From positions 1-8,018 of the forward strand of contig JASHSZ010000711.1 of NCBI GenBank assembly GCA_030040815.1: 8,018 bases of DNA, given 5' to 3'. The position numbers and the translations under genes are program-made. The notes under the pieces were generated by a model. The model was given only the letters and a program-made list of their open reading frames with translations, was not told the origin of the DNA and did not search any database. Positions 1 to 6,782 of the stretch are shown here, in pieces; within the stretch, counting starts at the first letter, position 1; the number at the start of each line of letters is the position of its first letter. The stretch comes from Streptosporangiaceae bacterium. Its GTDB lineage: Bacteria > Actinomycetota > Actinomycetes > Streptosporangiales > Streptosporangiaceae.

Positions 1-1
1 C

Positions 2-211
2 CCGGCAGGCACGCCGAGCGGCCGGACGTTCCGGGTCAAGGGCAAGGGGGTCAGGCGCAAGGACGGCACCGTCGGAGACCTGCTCGTCACGGTGAACGTG
101 CAGATCCCGGCCACGCTGAACGACAAGGCTCGGGCCGCGCTCGAGCAGTTCCGGGACGCCACCGCCGGCCCTGACCCGAGAGCCGACCTGCTCCGGGACG
201 CGAACAGCTAG
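2..211 (+). CDS. dnaJ: Molecular chaperone DnaJ, C-terminal fragment (partial at window start)
   Basis: The last 69 codons of an Hsp40 co-chaperone, entering from the left edge and ending at TAG 209-211. Visible is the end of the second C-terminal substrate-binding domain: a PAGTPSGRTFRVKGKGV stretch, then GDLLVTVNVQIP and a short acidic helical tail (LNDKARAALEQFRDAT). This is the typical finish of DnaJ proteins. The J-domain and zinc-finger lie outside the window and cannot be judged. DnaJ stimulates the DnaK ATPase and delivers unfolded clients in the cytoplasm. The hspR start follows 18 nt later on the same strand, matching the known actinobacterial dnaK-grpE-dnaJ-hspR operon, so co-transcription is likely. 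Assignment to dnaJ rather than to a CbpA-type paralogue rests mainly on the hspR neighbour. Confidence 0.9.
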   Translation, partial: PAGTPSGRTFRVKGKGVRRKDGTVGDLLVTVNVQIPATLNDKARAALEQFRDATAGPDPRADLLRDANS

Positions 212-216
212 CCGCT

Positions 217-224
217 GGAGGGAG
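217..224 (+). promoter_or_regulatory. Ribosome-binding site of hspR
   Basis: GGAGGGAG lies 5 nt before the ATG at 230. It fixes that start. An overlapping ATG at 225 is followed at once by a stop in its own frame (ATG ACA TGA), so it is not used for a protein. Confidence 0.75.
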
Positions 225-229
225 ATGAC

Positions 230-757
230 ATGACCAGCGACTTCGAGCTCACGGATGACACACCCGTGTACGTCATCTCGGTCGCGGCTCAGCTGTCGGG
301 CCTGCACCCGCAGACGCTGCGCGCCTACGACCGGCTGGGCCTGGTCTCGCCTGGCCGGTCGGCGGGCCGCGGACGGCGCTACTCGCTGCGGGACATCCTG
401 AGCCTGCGCGAGGTGCAGCGGCTCTCCCAGGAAGAGGGCATCAATCTCAGCGGGATCAAGCGCATCCTCGAGCTCGAGCTGGCCGAGCGGCGCAGCCGGG
501 TGCGGATGTCCGAGCTGCACGCCGAGATCAGCCAGCTGCGCGCCGAGCTGGAATCGACGCGCGCGGTGGCGGCGCGGCTGGCGAGCCTGGCCCGTGGCAA
601 GACCGACGGCGCCGCGCTCGTGCCGGTGCGGCCTCCCGTGGGCGGTCAGACCGGCACGGCGCCAGGCACCGGGCTGGGCTCCGATCAGGCCCAGGCCATC
701 GCCGCTGCGGCGGACATCAGGCCCGGCGAGCGAGGGAACGTGGCCGACGCGGGCTGA
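230..757 (+). CDS. hspR: HspR, MerR-family heat-shock transcriptional repressor
   Basis: A 175-residue MerR-type regulator. Residues about 12-80 form the winged helix-turn-helix: [20 protein letters not shown] is the recognition region, followed by YDRLGLVSP, the wing GRGRRYS and [19 protein letters not shown]. Residues about 84-120 are a charged, leucine-spaced helix likely to be the dimerisation coiled coil. The last 50 or so residues are Gly/Ala/Pro-rich and probably disordered. Placement directly after dnaJ, with a strong ribosome-binding site, is diagnostic of HspR. In Streptomyces and mycobacteria HspR binds HAIR operators (CTTGAGT-N7-ACTCAAG) upstream of the dnaK operon and clpB, using DnaK as co-repressor. 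The dnaK promoter is outside this window, so autoregulation cannot be seen here. GlnR/TnrA-like MerR proteins share the fold but not this context. Confidence 0.92.
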   Translation: MTSDFELTDDTPVYVISVAAQLSGLHPQTLRAYDRLGLVSPGRSAGRGRRYSLRDILSLREVQRLSQEEGINLSGIKRILELELAERRSRVRMSELHAEISQLRAELESTRAVAARLASLARGKTDGAALVPVRPPVGGQTGTAPGTGLGSDQAQAIAAAADIRPGERGNVADAG

Positions 758-870
758 CCAGGCCATCAACTTCGGCCGCGGACCGACGCGCCGGATCATG
801 CGCTCGCCCACGGCACGCGGCCGATCGGTGCCACCCACAACGAACCAGAGCAAAGAGAAAGAAACAGAAG

Positions 871-3009
871 TTGGACGAGAAGCTGACCAGGAAGAGCCAG
901 GCGGCCCTGTCCGAGGCAGTGCAGATGGCCGCCTCAGCCGGCAATCCCAACACCGATGGCCTGCACCTGCTCGCCGCCCTGGTCCAGCAGGACGGCGGCA
1001 CGGCCGTGCCGCTGCTGCGGGCCGTCGGCGCCGACCCGGGCGACCTGCTGGCGAAGGCCCGAGCGGAGCTAGCCCGGATGCCGCGGGCAGCGGGGGCGAC
1101 GGTCAGCGCTCCGCAGACCTCGCGGCAGCTGCTGGCGGCGCTGGCGACGGCCGGCAAGCTGGCCAAGGACATGTCGGATGAGTATGTCTCGACCGAGCAC
1201 TTGCTCGTCGGCCTCGCGACCGACGGCGGTCAGGCAGCCGACCTGCTGCGCTCTGCCGGAGCCGGGCCCAAGCAGCTCACCGCCGCTTTCGAGCAGGTGC
1301 GCGGGCACGCCAGGGTGACGTCCCAGGACCCGGAGGACACCTACCAGGCCCTCCAGAAGTACGGCATCGACCTCACCCAGAACGCCCGGGATGGCAAGCT
1401 CGACCCGGTGATCGGCCGGGACGCGGAGATTCGCCGGGTGATCCAGGTGCTATCCCGCCGGACGAAGAACAACCCGGTGCTCATCGGCGAGCCGGGCGTC
1501 GGTAAGACGGCGGTCGTCGAGGGGCTTGCCCAGCGCATCGTGGCCGGCGATGTGCCGGAGTCGCTGCGCGACAAGCGCGTCGTGGCGCTCGACCTCGGCG
1601 CGATGGTCGCCGGAGCCAAGTACCGGGGCGAGTTCGAGGAACGCCTCAAGGCGGTCCTGAACGAGATCAAGCAGAGCGAAGGTCAGATCATCACCTTCAT
1701 CGACGAGCTGCACACCGTGGTGGGCGCTGGCGCTGCTGAAGGCGCGATGGACGCCGGCAACATGCTCAAGCCCATGCTTGCCCGCGGTGAGCTGCGGATG
1801 GTCGGCGCGACGACGCTCGATGAGTACCGGCAGCGGATCGAGAAGGACCCTGCCCTGGAGCGGAGGTTCCAGCAGGTGCTCATCGGCGAGCCGTCCGCCG
1901 GGGACACCATCGCCATCCTGCGGGGGCTGAAGGGCCGCTACGAAGCGCACCACCAGGTGCAGATCTCCGACGCCGCGCTCGTCGCCGCGGCCACCCTGTC
2001 AGACCGGTACATCACCGCACGGTTCCTGCCGGACAAGGCGATCGACCTGATCGACGAGGCCGCGTCCCGGCTCCGGATGGAGATCGACTCGCGGCCGGTG
2101 GAGATCGACGAACTGCAGCGCGCGGTCGACCGGATGAAGATGGAAGAGATGGCGCTGGCCAAGGAGAACGATGCGGCCAGCCGGGATCGGCTGGAGCGGC
2201 TGCGCGCTGACCTCGCGGACAAGCAGGAGCAGCTCACGGCGCTGGTGGCCCGGTGGGACCGGGAGAAGGCCAGCCTGAACAAGGTCGGCGAGCTCAAGAA
2301 GCAGCTTGACGAGCTGAAGGGCCAGGCGGAGCGGGCACAGCGCGATGCGGACTTCGGGACGGCGTCCCGGCTGATGTACGGCGACATTCCAGCGCTGGAG
2401 CGGCAGATCGCCGAAGCGTCGGCCGCGGCCGCCGACGAGGCCGGGCAGGCTGCGGGCGTGGCGGCCGCCGCGCCGATGGTGAAGGAGGAAGTCGGCCCGG
2501 ATGACGTGGCTGACGTCGTCTCCTCGTGGACCGGCATCCCGGCTGGCAGGCTCATGGAAGGCGAGACCGGCAAGCTGCTACGCATGGAGGACGAACTGGG
2601 CCACCGGCTGGTGGGCCAGCAGCGCGCGGTGCAGGCGGTGTCCGACGCGGTCCGCAGGTCCCGGGCGGGTATTTCGGACCCCGACCGGCCGTCGGGTTCC
2701 TTCCTGTTCCTCGGTCCGACTGGCGTCGGCAAGACCGAGCTGGCCAAGGCACTGGCGGAATTCCTGTTCGACGACGAGCGAGCGATGATCAGGATCGACA
2801 TGAGCGAGTACTCCGAGCGGCACTCGGTGGCCAGGCTCGTCGGCGCTCCGCCCGGCTATGTCGGATATGAAGAGGGCGGCCAGCTGACCGAGGCGGTCCG
2901 CCGCAGGCCCTACTGCGTCGTGCTGCAGGCCCTACTGCGTCGTGCTGCTCGACGAGGTGGAGAAGGCGCACTCGGAGGTCTTCGACATCCTGCTGCAGGT
3001 TCTCGATGA
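871..3009 (+). CDS. clpB: ClpB N-terminal fragment (712 aa) as encoded
   Basis: This is what would actually be translated from TTG 871. Residues 1-685 are genuine ClpB; residues 686-712 are out-of-frame sequence ending at TGA 3007-3009. Visible motifs: NBD1 Walker A GEPGVGKT 206-213, pore loop around Y251 ([10 protein letters not shown]), Walker B FIDEL 276-280, sensor-1 GATT 312-315, arginine-finger segment ERRF 330-333; a long charged coiled coil about 405-520; NBD2 Walker A GPTGVGKT 615-622 and pore-loop-2 GYVGY 662-666. The product keeps nucleotide binding in both domains but lacks NBD2 Walker B, sensor-1, arginine finger, sensor-2 and the C-terminal hexamer-stabilising domain. From what is known of ClpB, such a truncation should not work as a disaggregase. 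It might also poison hexamers; that is inference. Confidence 0.75.
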   Translation: MDEKLTRKSQAALSEAVQMAASAGNPNTDGLHLLAALVQQDGGTAVPLLRAVGADPGDLLAKARAELARMPRAAGATVSAPQTSRQLLAALATAGKLAKDMSDEYVSTEHLLVGLATDGGQAADLLRSAGAGPKQLTAAFEQVRGHARVTSQDPEDTYQALQKYGIDLTQNARDGKLDPVIGRDAEIRRVIQVLSRRTKNNPVLIGEPGVGKTAVVEGLAQRIVAGDVPESLRDKRVVALDLGAMVAGAKYRGEFEERLKAVLNEIKQSEGQIITFIDELHTVVGAGAAEGAMDAGNMLKPMLARGELRMVGATTLDEYRQRIEKDPALERRFQQVLIGEPSAGDTIAILRGLKGRYEAHHQVQISDAALVAAATLSDRYITARFLPDKAIDLIDEAASRLRMEIDSRPVEIDELQRAVDRMKMEEMALAKENDAASRDRLERLRADLADKQEQLTALVARWDREKASLNKVGELKKQLDELKGQAERAQRDADFGTASRLMYGDIPALERQIAEASAAAADEAGQAAGVAAAAPMVKEEVGPDDVADVVSSWTGIPAGRLMEGETGKLLRMEDELGHRLVGQQRAVQAVSDAVRRSRAGISDPDRPSGSFLFLGPTGVGKTELAKALAEFLFDDERAMIRIDMSEYSERHSVARLVGAPPGYVGYEEGGQLTEAVRRRPYCVVLQALLRRAARRGGEGALGGLRHPAAGSR
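2903..2948 (+). repeat. 22-bp direct tandem duplication within clpB
   Basis: Two identical copies of a 22-bp unit lie back to back (2904-2925 and 2926-2947). With the two bases shared at the edges the periodic tract is 46 bp. The unit encodes the strand leading into NBD2 Walker B (P-Y-C-V-V-L). Because 22 is not a multiple of three, the second copy shifts the frame by one. The single-copy ancestor had GC dinucleotides at both ends of the unit, consistent with slippage or template switching at microhomology. Confidence 0.95.
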
Positions 3010-3529
3010 CGGACGGCTCACCGACGGCCAGGGCCGCACGGTGGACTTCCGGAACACGATCCTGATCCTGACCTCCAACCTCGGGTCGCAGTTCATCGCC
3101 GATCCGACCCTGGATGAGGCATCGACGCAGGAGCAGGTCATGGCCGTGGTTCGGGCGACCTTCAAGCCCGAGTTCCTCAACCGGCTCGATGACATCATCG
3201 TTTTCGACGCGCTGACCACCGACGAGCTGACCCAGATCGTCGACCTGCAGGTGGAGCGGCTCGCCGGGCGGCTGTCCGGGCGGCGGCTGACGCTGGTCGT
3301 GACGCCCGCAGCCAGGGAGTGGCTGGCCGTCACCGGCTTCGACCCGGTCTATGGGGCTCGGCCGCTACGACGGCTGATCCAGTCGGCGATCGGTGACAAG
3401 CTTGCTCGCGAGCTGATCGCCGGCGAGATCAGCGACGGCGACACCGTGGTGGTTGACCTAGACGAGGCTGCAGACGCGCTGCGGGTCGGGCCCGAGCAGA
3501 AGACCGCTGCCGCCGGGCATTCGGTCTAG
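2942..3529 (+). CDS. clpB: ClpB C-terminal fragment (195 codons), separated by the frameshift
   Basis: The remainder of ClpB in the +1 frame. It opens with LLDEVEKA, the NBD2 Walker B motif, then [20 protein letters not shown] (sensor-1), [11 protein letters not shown] (arginine finger) and [10 protein letters not shown] (sensor-2), and ends after an acidic C-terminus. The GTG at 2942 could formally serve as a start, but no ribosome-binding site precedes it and a free fragment beginning inside a Walker B strand is unlikely to fold. I treat it as the tail of the broken gene, not an independent one. TAG at 3527-3529 faces the end of the TPR-like gene 41 nt away. No convincing terminator hairpin is visible in that gap. 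Confidence 0.6.
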   Translation: MLLDEVEKAHSEVFDILLQVLDDGRLTDGQGRTVDFRNTILILTSNLGSQFIADPTLDEASTQEQVMAVVRATFKPEFLNRLDDIIVFDALTTDELTQIVDLQVERLAGRLSGRRLTLVVTPAAREWLAVTGFDPVYGARPLRRLIQSAIGDKLARELIAGEISDGDTVVVDLDEAADALRVGPEQKTAAAGHSV

Positions 3530-3570
3530 CTAGTCGCGGCCACCATGCGCTGCTGGCTGGGCGAGCGGCA

Positions 3571-4137
3571 TCAGGGTGCGTCGAGCAGCGCATCGTAGCC
3601 GTCCTCGGGGAGCCCGAGGTCATTGCGGATCCGGTAGCGAAGCCGGAGCAGCAGCCGCAACTCCGGGTTCTCCTCGGTGCCCTCGGTTCCCTGCCCGGCT
3701 GCGAGGCACAGTTCCACTCCTGCGGTTGCCCAGTCCAGCGCCGCGGCCAGGTCACCGTTTTCGGTGAGCAGTTCCGCCGCGAGGTCACACGTTCGCGGGT
3801 CTGCTGGCCCGTCCATCTTAAGGCCGCTGATCAGGTCCTGGGCCTCGCGCTGGCGGCCTAGCTGGAACAGGGAGCGAGCGAGGCCCACCCGAGGATCGAC
3901 GGAGACGGACCCGCCGTCCGCGAGCGCCCGGCGGAACCAGTCCGCCGCCTCGGCCGGATCATCCGCGAGCAGCCACTGGTCACCGACGCGCATGTACGCC
4001 TCTGCCCGCGGCATCGCTGCAGTCTCCGTGCCGATCATCGCGAGGCGCGTCATCTCTCTGGCCGCTGCTGCGTGATCACCGCTGGCCGCCGCGTCGAATT
4101 CGAGCGAATCGAACATCTCGCGGTTTAGTGACGGCAC
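3571..4137 (-). CDS. TPR-like repeat protein of unknown function
   Basis: A 188-residue soluble protein with no signal peptide or membrane segment. Residues about 45-145 form helix pairs typical of tetratricopeptide-like arrays: AEAYMRVGDQWLLADDPAEA with DWFRRAL, then PRVGLARSLFQLGRQREAQD, then CDLAAELLTENGDLAAALDW. The C-terminal helix (RLLLRLRYRIRNDLGLPED) is basic and strongly amphipathic. Such proteins usually serve as interaction scaffolds; no enzyme motif is visible and no partner can be named. Proteins ending in a similar R-R-LGLP-D tail are, from memory, common in actinomycetes, sometimes with a SEC-C motif, which I do not see here. The start is taken as GTG 4137-4135, with a TANNNT box 6 nt upstream. 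ATG at 4116 (MFDSLEFDAA) is an alternative that shortens it by 7 residues; neither has a clear Shine-Dalgarno. Confidence 0.72.
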   Translation of the reverse strand: MPSLNREMFDSLEFDAAASGDHAAAAREMTRLAMIGTETAAMPRAEAYMRVGDQWLLADDPAEAADWFRRALADGGSVSVDPRVGLARSLFQLGRQREAQDLISGLKMDGPADPRTCDLAAELLTENGDLAAALDWATAGVELCLAAGQGTEGTEENPELRLLLRLRYRIRNDLGLPEDGYDALLDAP

Positions 4138-4143
4138 GTGACT

Positions 4144-4149
4144 AAGGTA
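4144..4149 (-). promoter_or_regulatory. Candidate -10 box of the TPR-like gene (leaderless)
   Basis: On the minus strand TACCTT is followed by six bases (AGTCAC) and then the GTG start, which would place transcription initiation at or within a base or two of the start codon. A TTGCCA at 4175-4170 is a possible -35, although its spacing (20 nt, or 18 to an overlapping GATACC) is longer than ideal. Confidence 0.4.
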
Positions 4150-4361
4150 TCCGGAACCAGGGATTGCACTGGCAAACGGACACGGAAATGGTACTGAAGG
4201 GAGCTGTGCGCTCTAACGAGACCCCGCAAAAGTATCTTTACCGGCCCTTACGGTCTGCGATGGGAGCCGCTGCCATGATGAGCGCGATGCGCGCGAACTG
4301 ACTGTTCCGCCGCCTCTACTGCTGCTGTCGGGCGAGCCCAGCCCAGCACCACCCAGGGCGG

Positions 4362-4378
4362 GCGGTGTCTCGCACCGC
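4362..4378. repeat. Short hairpin inside the left inverted-repeat arm
   Basis: GCGGTG (4362-4367) and CACCGC (4373-4378) form a perfect 6-bp stem with a 5-nt TCTCG loop. It overlaps the left 14-bp arm, so the local hairpin and the long-range pairing exclude each other. There is no T-run on either side, so it is not a canonical terminator. Confidence 0.4.
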
Positions 4379-4400
4379 GGTGGATGCGGGCGGTGATCCA

Positions 4401-4430
4401 GGCGGAGCATGGCAAGGCGGAGCCTGGCAA
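4401..4430 (+). repeat. Two-copy 15-bp tandem repeat
   Basis: Unit GGCGGAGCATGGCAA (4401-4415) is followed directly by GGCGGAGCCTGGCAA (4416-4430), differing at one base. It lies inside the 172-bp segment in non-coding DNA. No function is apparent. Confidence 0.7.
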
Positions 4431-4492
4431 GCCGGGGAGGAGCCATAGCGGTAACTGCTGGCGACCACAGCAACGCTGCCAGGCGTCACCTA

Positions 4493-4508
4493 GGCGCCGA
4501 CCGGCGCC
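4493..4508 (-). terminator. GC hairpin downstream of the NYN gene, weak terminator candidate
   Basis: GGCGCC-GACC-GGCGCC forms a perfect 6-bp G/C stem with a 4-nt loop, beginning 23 nt past the NYN stop on the minus strand. No U-tract follows. Actinobacterial terminators often lack one, so it could end NYN transcription, but the evidence is the stem alone. Confidence 0.3.
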
Positions 4509-4531
4509 ACCACGGATCTGCGAGACACCGC

Positions 4532-6544
4532 CTAGTGCCGGGACCGCTCGAGCGCGTCCCAGAATCCGCGCCGGAGCGCGTGTCGCACCTCGTCGTGCAG
4601 CAGCGAGTCGATCGGCAGCGCCGAGCCTTGCAGCAGCCTCGCCTCCAGATCGGAAGGCATCCGCGGCTTACGGGCGAGGACGGCTTCCAGCCATAGCGCA
4701 GGGGCGTCGCGCGCGACGGCCTCACCGAACCCGAAGCCCTCCGCGTGCGCGGCCTGGACGGCGTCGCCGACGGACGGCGGCGGGGGCGGCAGCGGCGCCG
4801 GCAGCTGTGCTGGCTGCCCAGCGTAGCCGCCCGGCGGGTACGGCTGCTGGCCGACCGATCCGGCGAACTGAGGCTGCGGCAACGGGCCGGCATACGGCAT
4901 TCGCTGGTCCTGACCGTAGGGCAGACCGTTGCCCGCGGGGAGCTGGCGCGCAGGAAGCTGCGATCGCTGGGATTCGAGCGGCAGCGGGACGTTCTGACCC
5001 AGAGGTCCCGCGTGCCGGTGCGCGCCCGGCTGCGCGGGGGGATTGCCCGGCTGCGCCATGCCCGGCTGCACCATGCCCGGCTGCACCGTGCCCTGCTGCA
5101 CCATGCCCTGCTGCACCATGCCCTGCTGCACCATGCCCTGCTGCACCTGGGGGCCCGGCGCCGACTGCTGACCGAGGCCCTGCTGCGGCGATGGCACCGC
5201 CAGTTGCGGGCCCGCCATGCCCTGGCCCGCTGCTGGCAAGCCTTGCGGCTGGCCGAAGCCGCCCGAGCCGGCCCCGAAATGGCCGGCGGCCGGTCCCTGC
5301 TGACTCGGACCGCTCGCTGCCAGGCCGCCGGGCGGGACGCCTGGCCGCGCACTGCCTGCGGGCGCTCCGCCCGCTGCCTCCGCGCCGTACCCCGGCGCGC
5401 CGCCAGGAACCCCATTTGCTGCGACGCCGTTTGCCGACCCGCTAGGCGCTGGCATGCCCGGCGCTGGCATTCCGGCGACGGCAGGTCCGGGAAGCCCTGG
5501 CTGAGCGAGGCCATTACCCATCATGACGGGCCCGCCCATGCTGGCCTGACCGGGCAGCTGGGACAGCGTCATTCCTTGCTGGCCGCCGCCACCGTGGCCG
5601 TTGGCCGCTGGCGGTGCGCTCTGCGCGGCGAACGACGCCTGGCCATACCTTGTCTCCGCGCCGGGAAGACCAGGCCCCAGCGCATCAGCTGGCTGGTGGT
5701 AGTGGGCCGCGGCTGCAGGCTGAGCCGGCTGCGGCTGCTGCAGTGGCTGGACGTCGGGGGCAAGCTGAACCGGCCCGGCGGGCCCGCCCTCAACGTGCCG
5801 TGCCGCGGCGAAGCTTGCCGCGTCGCTGGCCCCGAGATCGCGCTGGTCCTCGCTCCGACCGCCCGCCGCCGTCAGCGCAGCAGCCCACTCGTACCCGGCC
5901 GGCACAACAGATGCGAACAGCGGCCCGGCGGCGCCGATCACGGGCTGCGGTGCGGCAGAGCTGACCGGCTGGTCTCGGTACCCCGTCGCGTTGAACTGCG
6001 GCTCCGCGCCTGCGATGAGCTCGACGAAGGGGCGAAGGTGGCCGCCCGAGACCTCGATGACGTCGTCGCACTCCTGGCGCAGCGCGCGCGACCCCGCCCC
6101 GCTTCCATCCGCGCCGATGTGCAGCAGCACTGTTCGGATGCCGAATTCCTGCACCTCGGCGATTGCCGGCGCAAGGTCTTCCTCCGCACTGACGATGATC
6201 ACGTCAGTCACGGCGCGGTTCCGCGCAAGGGCCGTCAGGTCCTTGCGCATCTCCGCCTCGACGCCCTCCCGGCGACTCGGCCGGGCCTTGCTCAGCCGCA
6301 GCTTGACTCCGGGTAGGTCGGCCAGGCTGTCGTGCTCGGCCGCCCGGCTGCCGACGGTCGCCACGTCATACCAGTAGCAGCGGAGCAGAGGCAGCCCAGT
6401 CCGGTCGCTGGACAGGCCGCCGAGCAGCTTCAGCAGGCCCGAAAGGTCCCAGGACACTGAGTCACGATGGCGAGTTCCGTGGACCGCGAGGGCGCCGTCC
6501 CCCAGCGCATAACCTGCGTCCACGAACAGCGCGCAGCGATCCAA
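4532..6544 (-). CDS. NYN/PIN-like nuclease-fold protein with long disordered linker
   Basis: A 670-residue protein in three parts. Residues 1 to about 180 are an NYN domain (PIN-like metal-dependent RNase fold): FVDAGY (D9), CYWYD 56-60, EGVEAEMRKDLTALARNRAV 93-112, VSAEEDL 118-124, and a closing DDVIEVSGG. Residues about 180-590 are low-complexity Pro/Gly/Gln/Ala, with a pentapeptide array at 466-500 and a PPPPP run before the end. Residues about 592-670 (GFGFGEAVARDAPALWLEAV to RRGFWDAL) look ordered and helical. From memory, this NYN-linker-tail layout is frequent in actinomycetes; the substrate is unknown. Two acidic positions usually Asp are Glu here (E96, E121), so activity is uncertain. 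No signal peptide or membrane segment. The TTG start is supported by a ribosome-binding site 10 nt upstream and by FVDAGY beginning at residue 7. Confidence 0.82.
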   Translation of the reverse strand: MDRCALFVDAGYALGDGALAVHGTRHRDSVSWDLSGLLKLLGGLSSDRTGLPLLRCYWYDVATVGSRAAEHDSLADLPGVKLRLSKARPSRREGVEAEMRKDLTALARNRAVTDVIIVSAEEDLAPAIAEVQEFGIRTVLLHIGADGSGAGSRALRQECDDVIEVSGGHLRPFVELIAGAEPQFNATGYRDQPVSSAAPQPVIGAAGPLFASVVPAGYEWAAALTAAGGRSEDQRDLGASDAASFAAARHVEGGPAGPVQLAPDVQPLQQPQPAQPAAAAHYHQPADALGPGLPGAETRYGQASFAAQSAPPAANGHGGGGQQGMTLSQLPGQASMGGPVMMGNGLAQPGLPGPAVAGMPAPGMPAPSGSANGVAANGVPGGAPGYGAEAAGGAPAGSARPGVPPGGLAASGPSQQGPAAGHFGAGSGGFGQPQGLPAAGQGMAGPQLAVPSPQQGLGQQSAPGPQVQQGMVQQGMVQQGMVQQGTVQPGMVQPGMAQPGNPPAQPGAHRHAGPLGQNVPLPLESQRSQLPARQLPAGNGLPYGQDQRMPYAGPLPQPQFAGSVGQQPYPPGGYAGQPAQLPAPLPPPPPSVGDAVQAAHAEGFGFGEAVARDAPALWLEAVLARKPRMPSDLEARLLQGSALPIDSLLHDEVRHALRRGFWDALERSRH
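5045..5149 (-). repeat. Seven-unit 15-bp tandem repeat in the NYN linker (MVQQG/MVQPG)
   Basis: Seven contiguous 15-bp units (plus-strand form GCCCTGCTGCACCAT, variants with CGG for CTG) encode, on the minus strand, QVQQG, MVQQG three times, TVQPG, MVQPG and MAQPG (residues 466-500). Three units encode the identical pentapeptide with near-identical DNA, a sign of recent slippage. The array is in frame, so copy-number change would alter only linker length. Confidence 0.92.
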
Positions 6545-6554
6545 CGCGACACCG

Positions 6555-6564
6555 TCCTTCCCTT
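6555..6564 (-). promoter_or_regulatory. Ribosome-binding site of the NYN gene
   Basis: Minus-strand AAGGGAAGGA ends 10 nt before the TTG start at 6544. It decides in favour of TTG, since no better in-frame start lies nearby and the NYN domain would lose its first strand and D9 if an internal start were used. Confidence 0.65.
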
Positions 6565-6720
6565 GCGCGTGACGTTACCAGCGCTGCCGAGCAGCCGTGG
6601 CAGATCGTGCGGATTGTGAAAGGTATCCGCTCGACCGCTTCCTGGTGCTTGTTCGGGCCAAATGTGTATGTCAGCAGCAGTTCGAATGGACCTGCCGCCC
6701 GGCCCGCAGAACCTACCAGC

Positions 6721-6758
6721 TACCCGCCGGAGCTTGTACCGGCCGCGGGCGGCGGGTA
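6721..6758. repeat. 9-bp perfect inverted repeat upstream of pyrE, candidate operator
   Basis: TACCCGCCG (6721-6729) and CGGCGGGTA (6750-6758) are exact reverse complements separated by 20 bp. A second, imperfect pair (GTACCGGCC at 6736 against GGCGGGTAC ending 6759, 8 of 9) is nested inside it. The right arm falls about where a -35 element would sit for the -10 box at 6783, so a bound protein could block polymerase. No known regulator family is recognised. If the region were transcribed it could instead fold as a stem-loop. Confidence 0.4.
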
Positions 6759-6782
6759 CGCTCGCGGCGGTCGCGCTGCCGT

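Larger units (their letters stand above)
871..3529 (+). pseudogene. clpB: clpB, ATP-dependent disaggregase, frameshifted by a 22-bp tandem duplication
   Basis: The whole gene reads as an HSP100 disaggregase, which with DnaK/DnaJ extracts polypeptides from aggregates. Removing one copy of the 22-bp repeat restores a single frame of 878 codons, a normal ClpB length (about 850-880). In repaired numbering the parts are: Clp_N repeats about 1-145; NBD1 about 160-400; coiled-coil middle domain about 405-525; NBD2 about 545-790; C-terminal domain to 878. NBD2 Walker B, sensor-1 (N729), the arginine finger (R764, in FLNRLDD) and sensor-2 (GAR, 821-823) all lie beyond the lesion. Everything outside the repeat looks well conserved, so the lesion is either very recent or an assembly/sequencing error. 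The start is TTG 871 (reads [12 protein letters not shown], matching the family N-terminus). Only a purine-rich stretch (about 852-870), not a good Shine-Dalgarno, precedes it. hspR ends 113 nt upstream. Confidence 0.88.
4138..4531. other. Gene-free stretch between the TPR-like and NYN genes
   Basis: These 394 bp hold no reading frame that I can support. The left part (4138-4260) is relatively AT-rich and should contain the promoter of the TPR-like gene. The right part (4361-4531) is very GC-rich and contains nearly all of the inverted-repeat-bounded segment described separately, which ends at 4532. No tRNA cloverleaf or B-box-like sequence was found. Frames across it translate to Arg/Pro/Gly-rich strings with no ribosome-binding site and run into the antisense of the NYN linker. 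Confidence 0.6.
4361..4532. repeat. 172-bp segment bounded by 14-bp perfect inverted repeats (possible MITE/IS remnant)
   Basis: GGCGGTGTCTCGCA at 4361-4374 is the exact reverse complement of 4519-4532. Just inside, the similarity continues after a 3-nt offset: CCGCGGTGG on the left against CCGTGGTGG on the right arm (reverse complement), 8 of 9. This gives imperfect termini of about 23-26 bp, the usual look of transposon ends. No transposase fits in 172 bp and no flanking direct repeat (target duplication) is visible. The right end abuts the NYN stop codon (4534-4532). Alternatively the arms could pair in RNA as a 3'-UTR structure of the NYN transcript. The pairing is certain; the mobile-element reading is inference. 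Confidence 0.45.

Noticed and set aside
594..1181. A plus-strand frame overlapping the end of hspR and the start of clpB
   Set aside because: It is Arg/Gly/Pro-rich and lies in the wrong frame for two recognisable genes, with no family resemblance.
1938..2801. A 287-codon minus-strand frame inside clpB
   Set aside because: It is Ser/Arg-rich antisense shadow of a clearly conserved ClpB coding region.
2903..2948. Programmed ribosomal frameshifting in clpB
   Set aside because: There is no slippery heptamer and no family precedent, and the shift is fully explained by an exact 22-bp duplication.
3530..3570. Bidirectional terminator between the convergent clpB and TPR-like genes
   Set aside because: Only a short CTAGCTAG palindrome sits at the boundary (3525-3532); no stable stem-loop with or without a T-run could be built.
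5045..5149. Direct repeats as a CRISPR or iteron array
   Set aside because: The 15-bp units are contiguous without spacers, in frame, and encode a pentapeptide inside a long reading frame.
4384..6316. Long open frames on the plus strand opposite the NYN gene (353 and 523 codons)
   Set aside because: They are rich in Arg/Ala/Pro/Cys with repeats that mirror the NYN linker. They arise from GC-biased codon use on the minus strand and have no domain or start signal.
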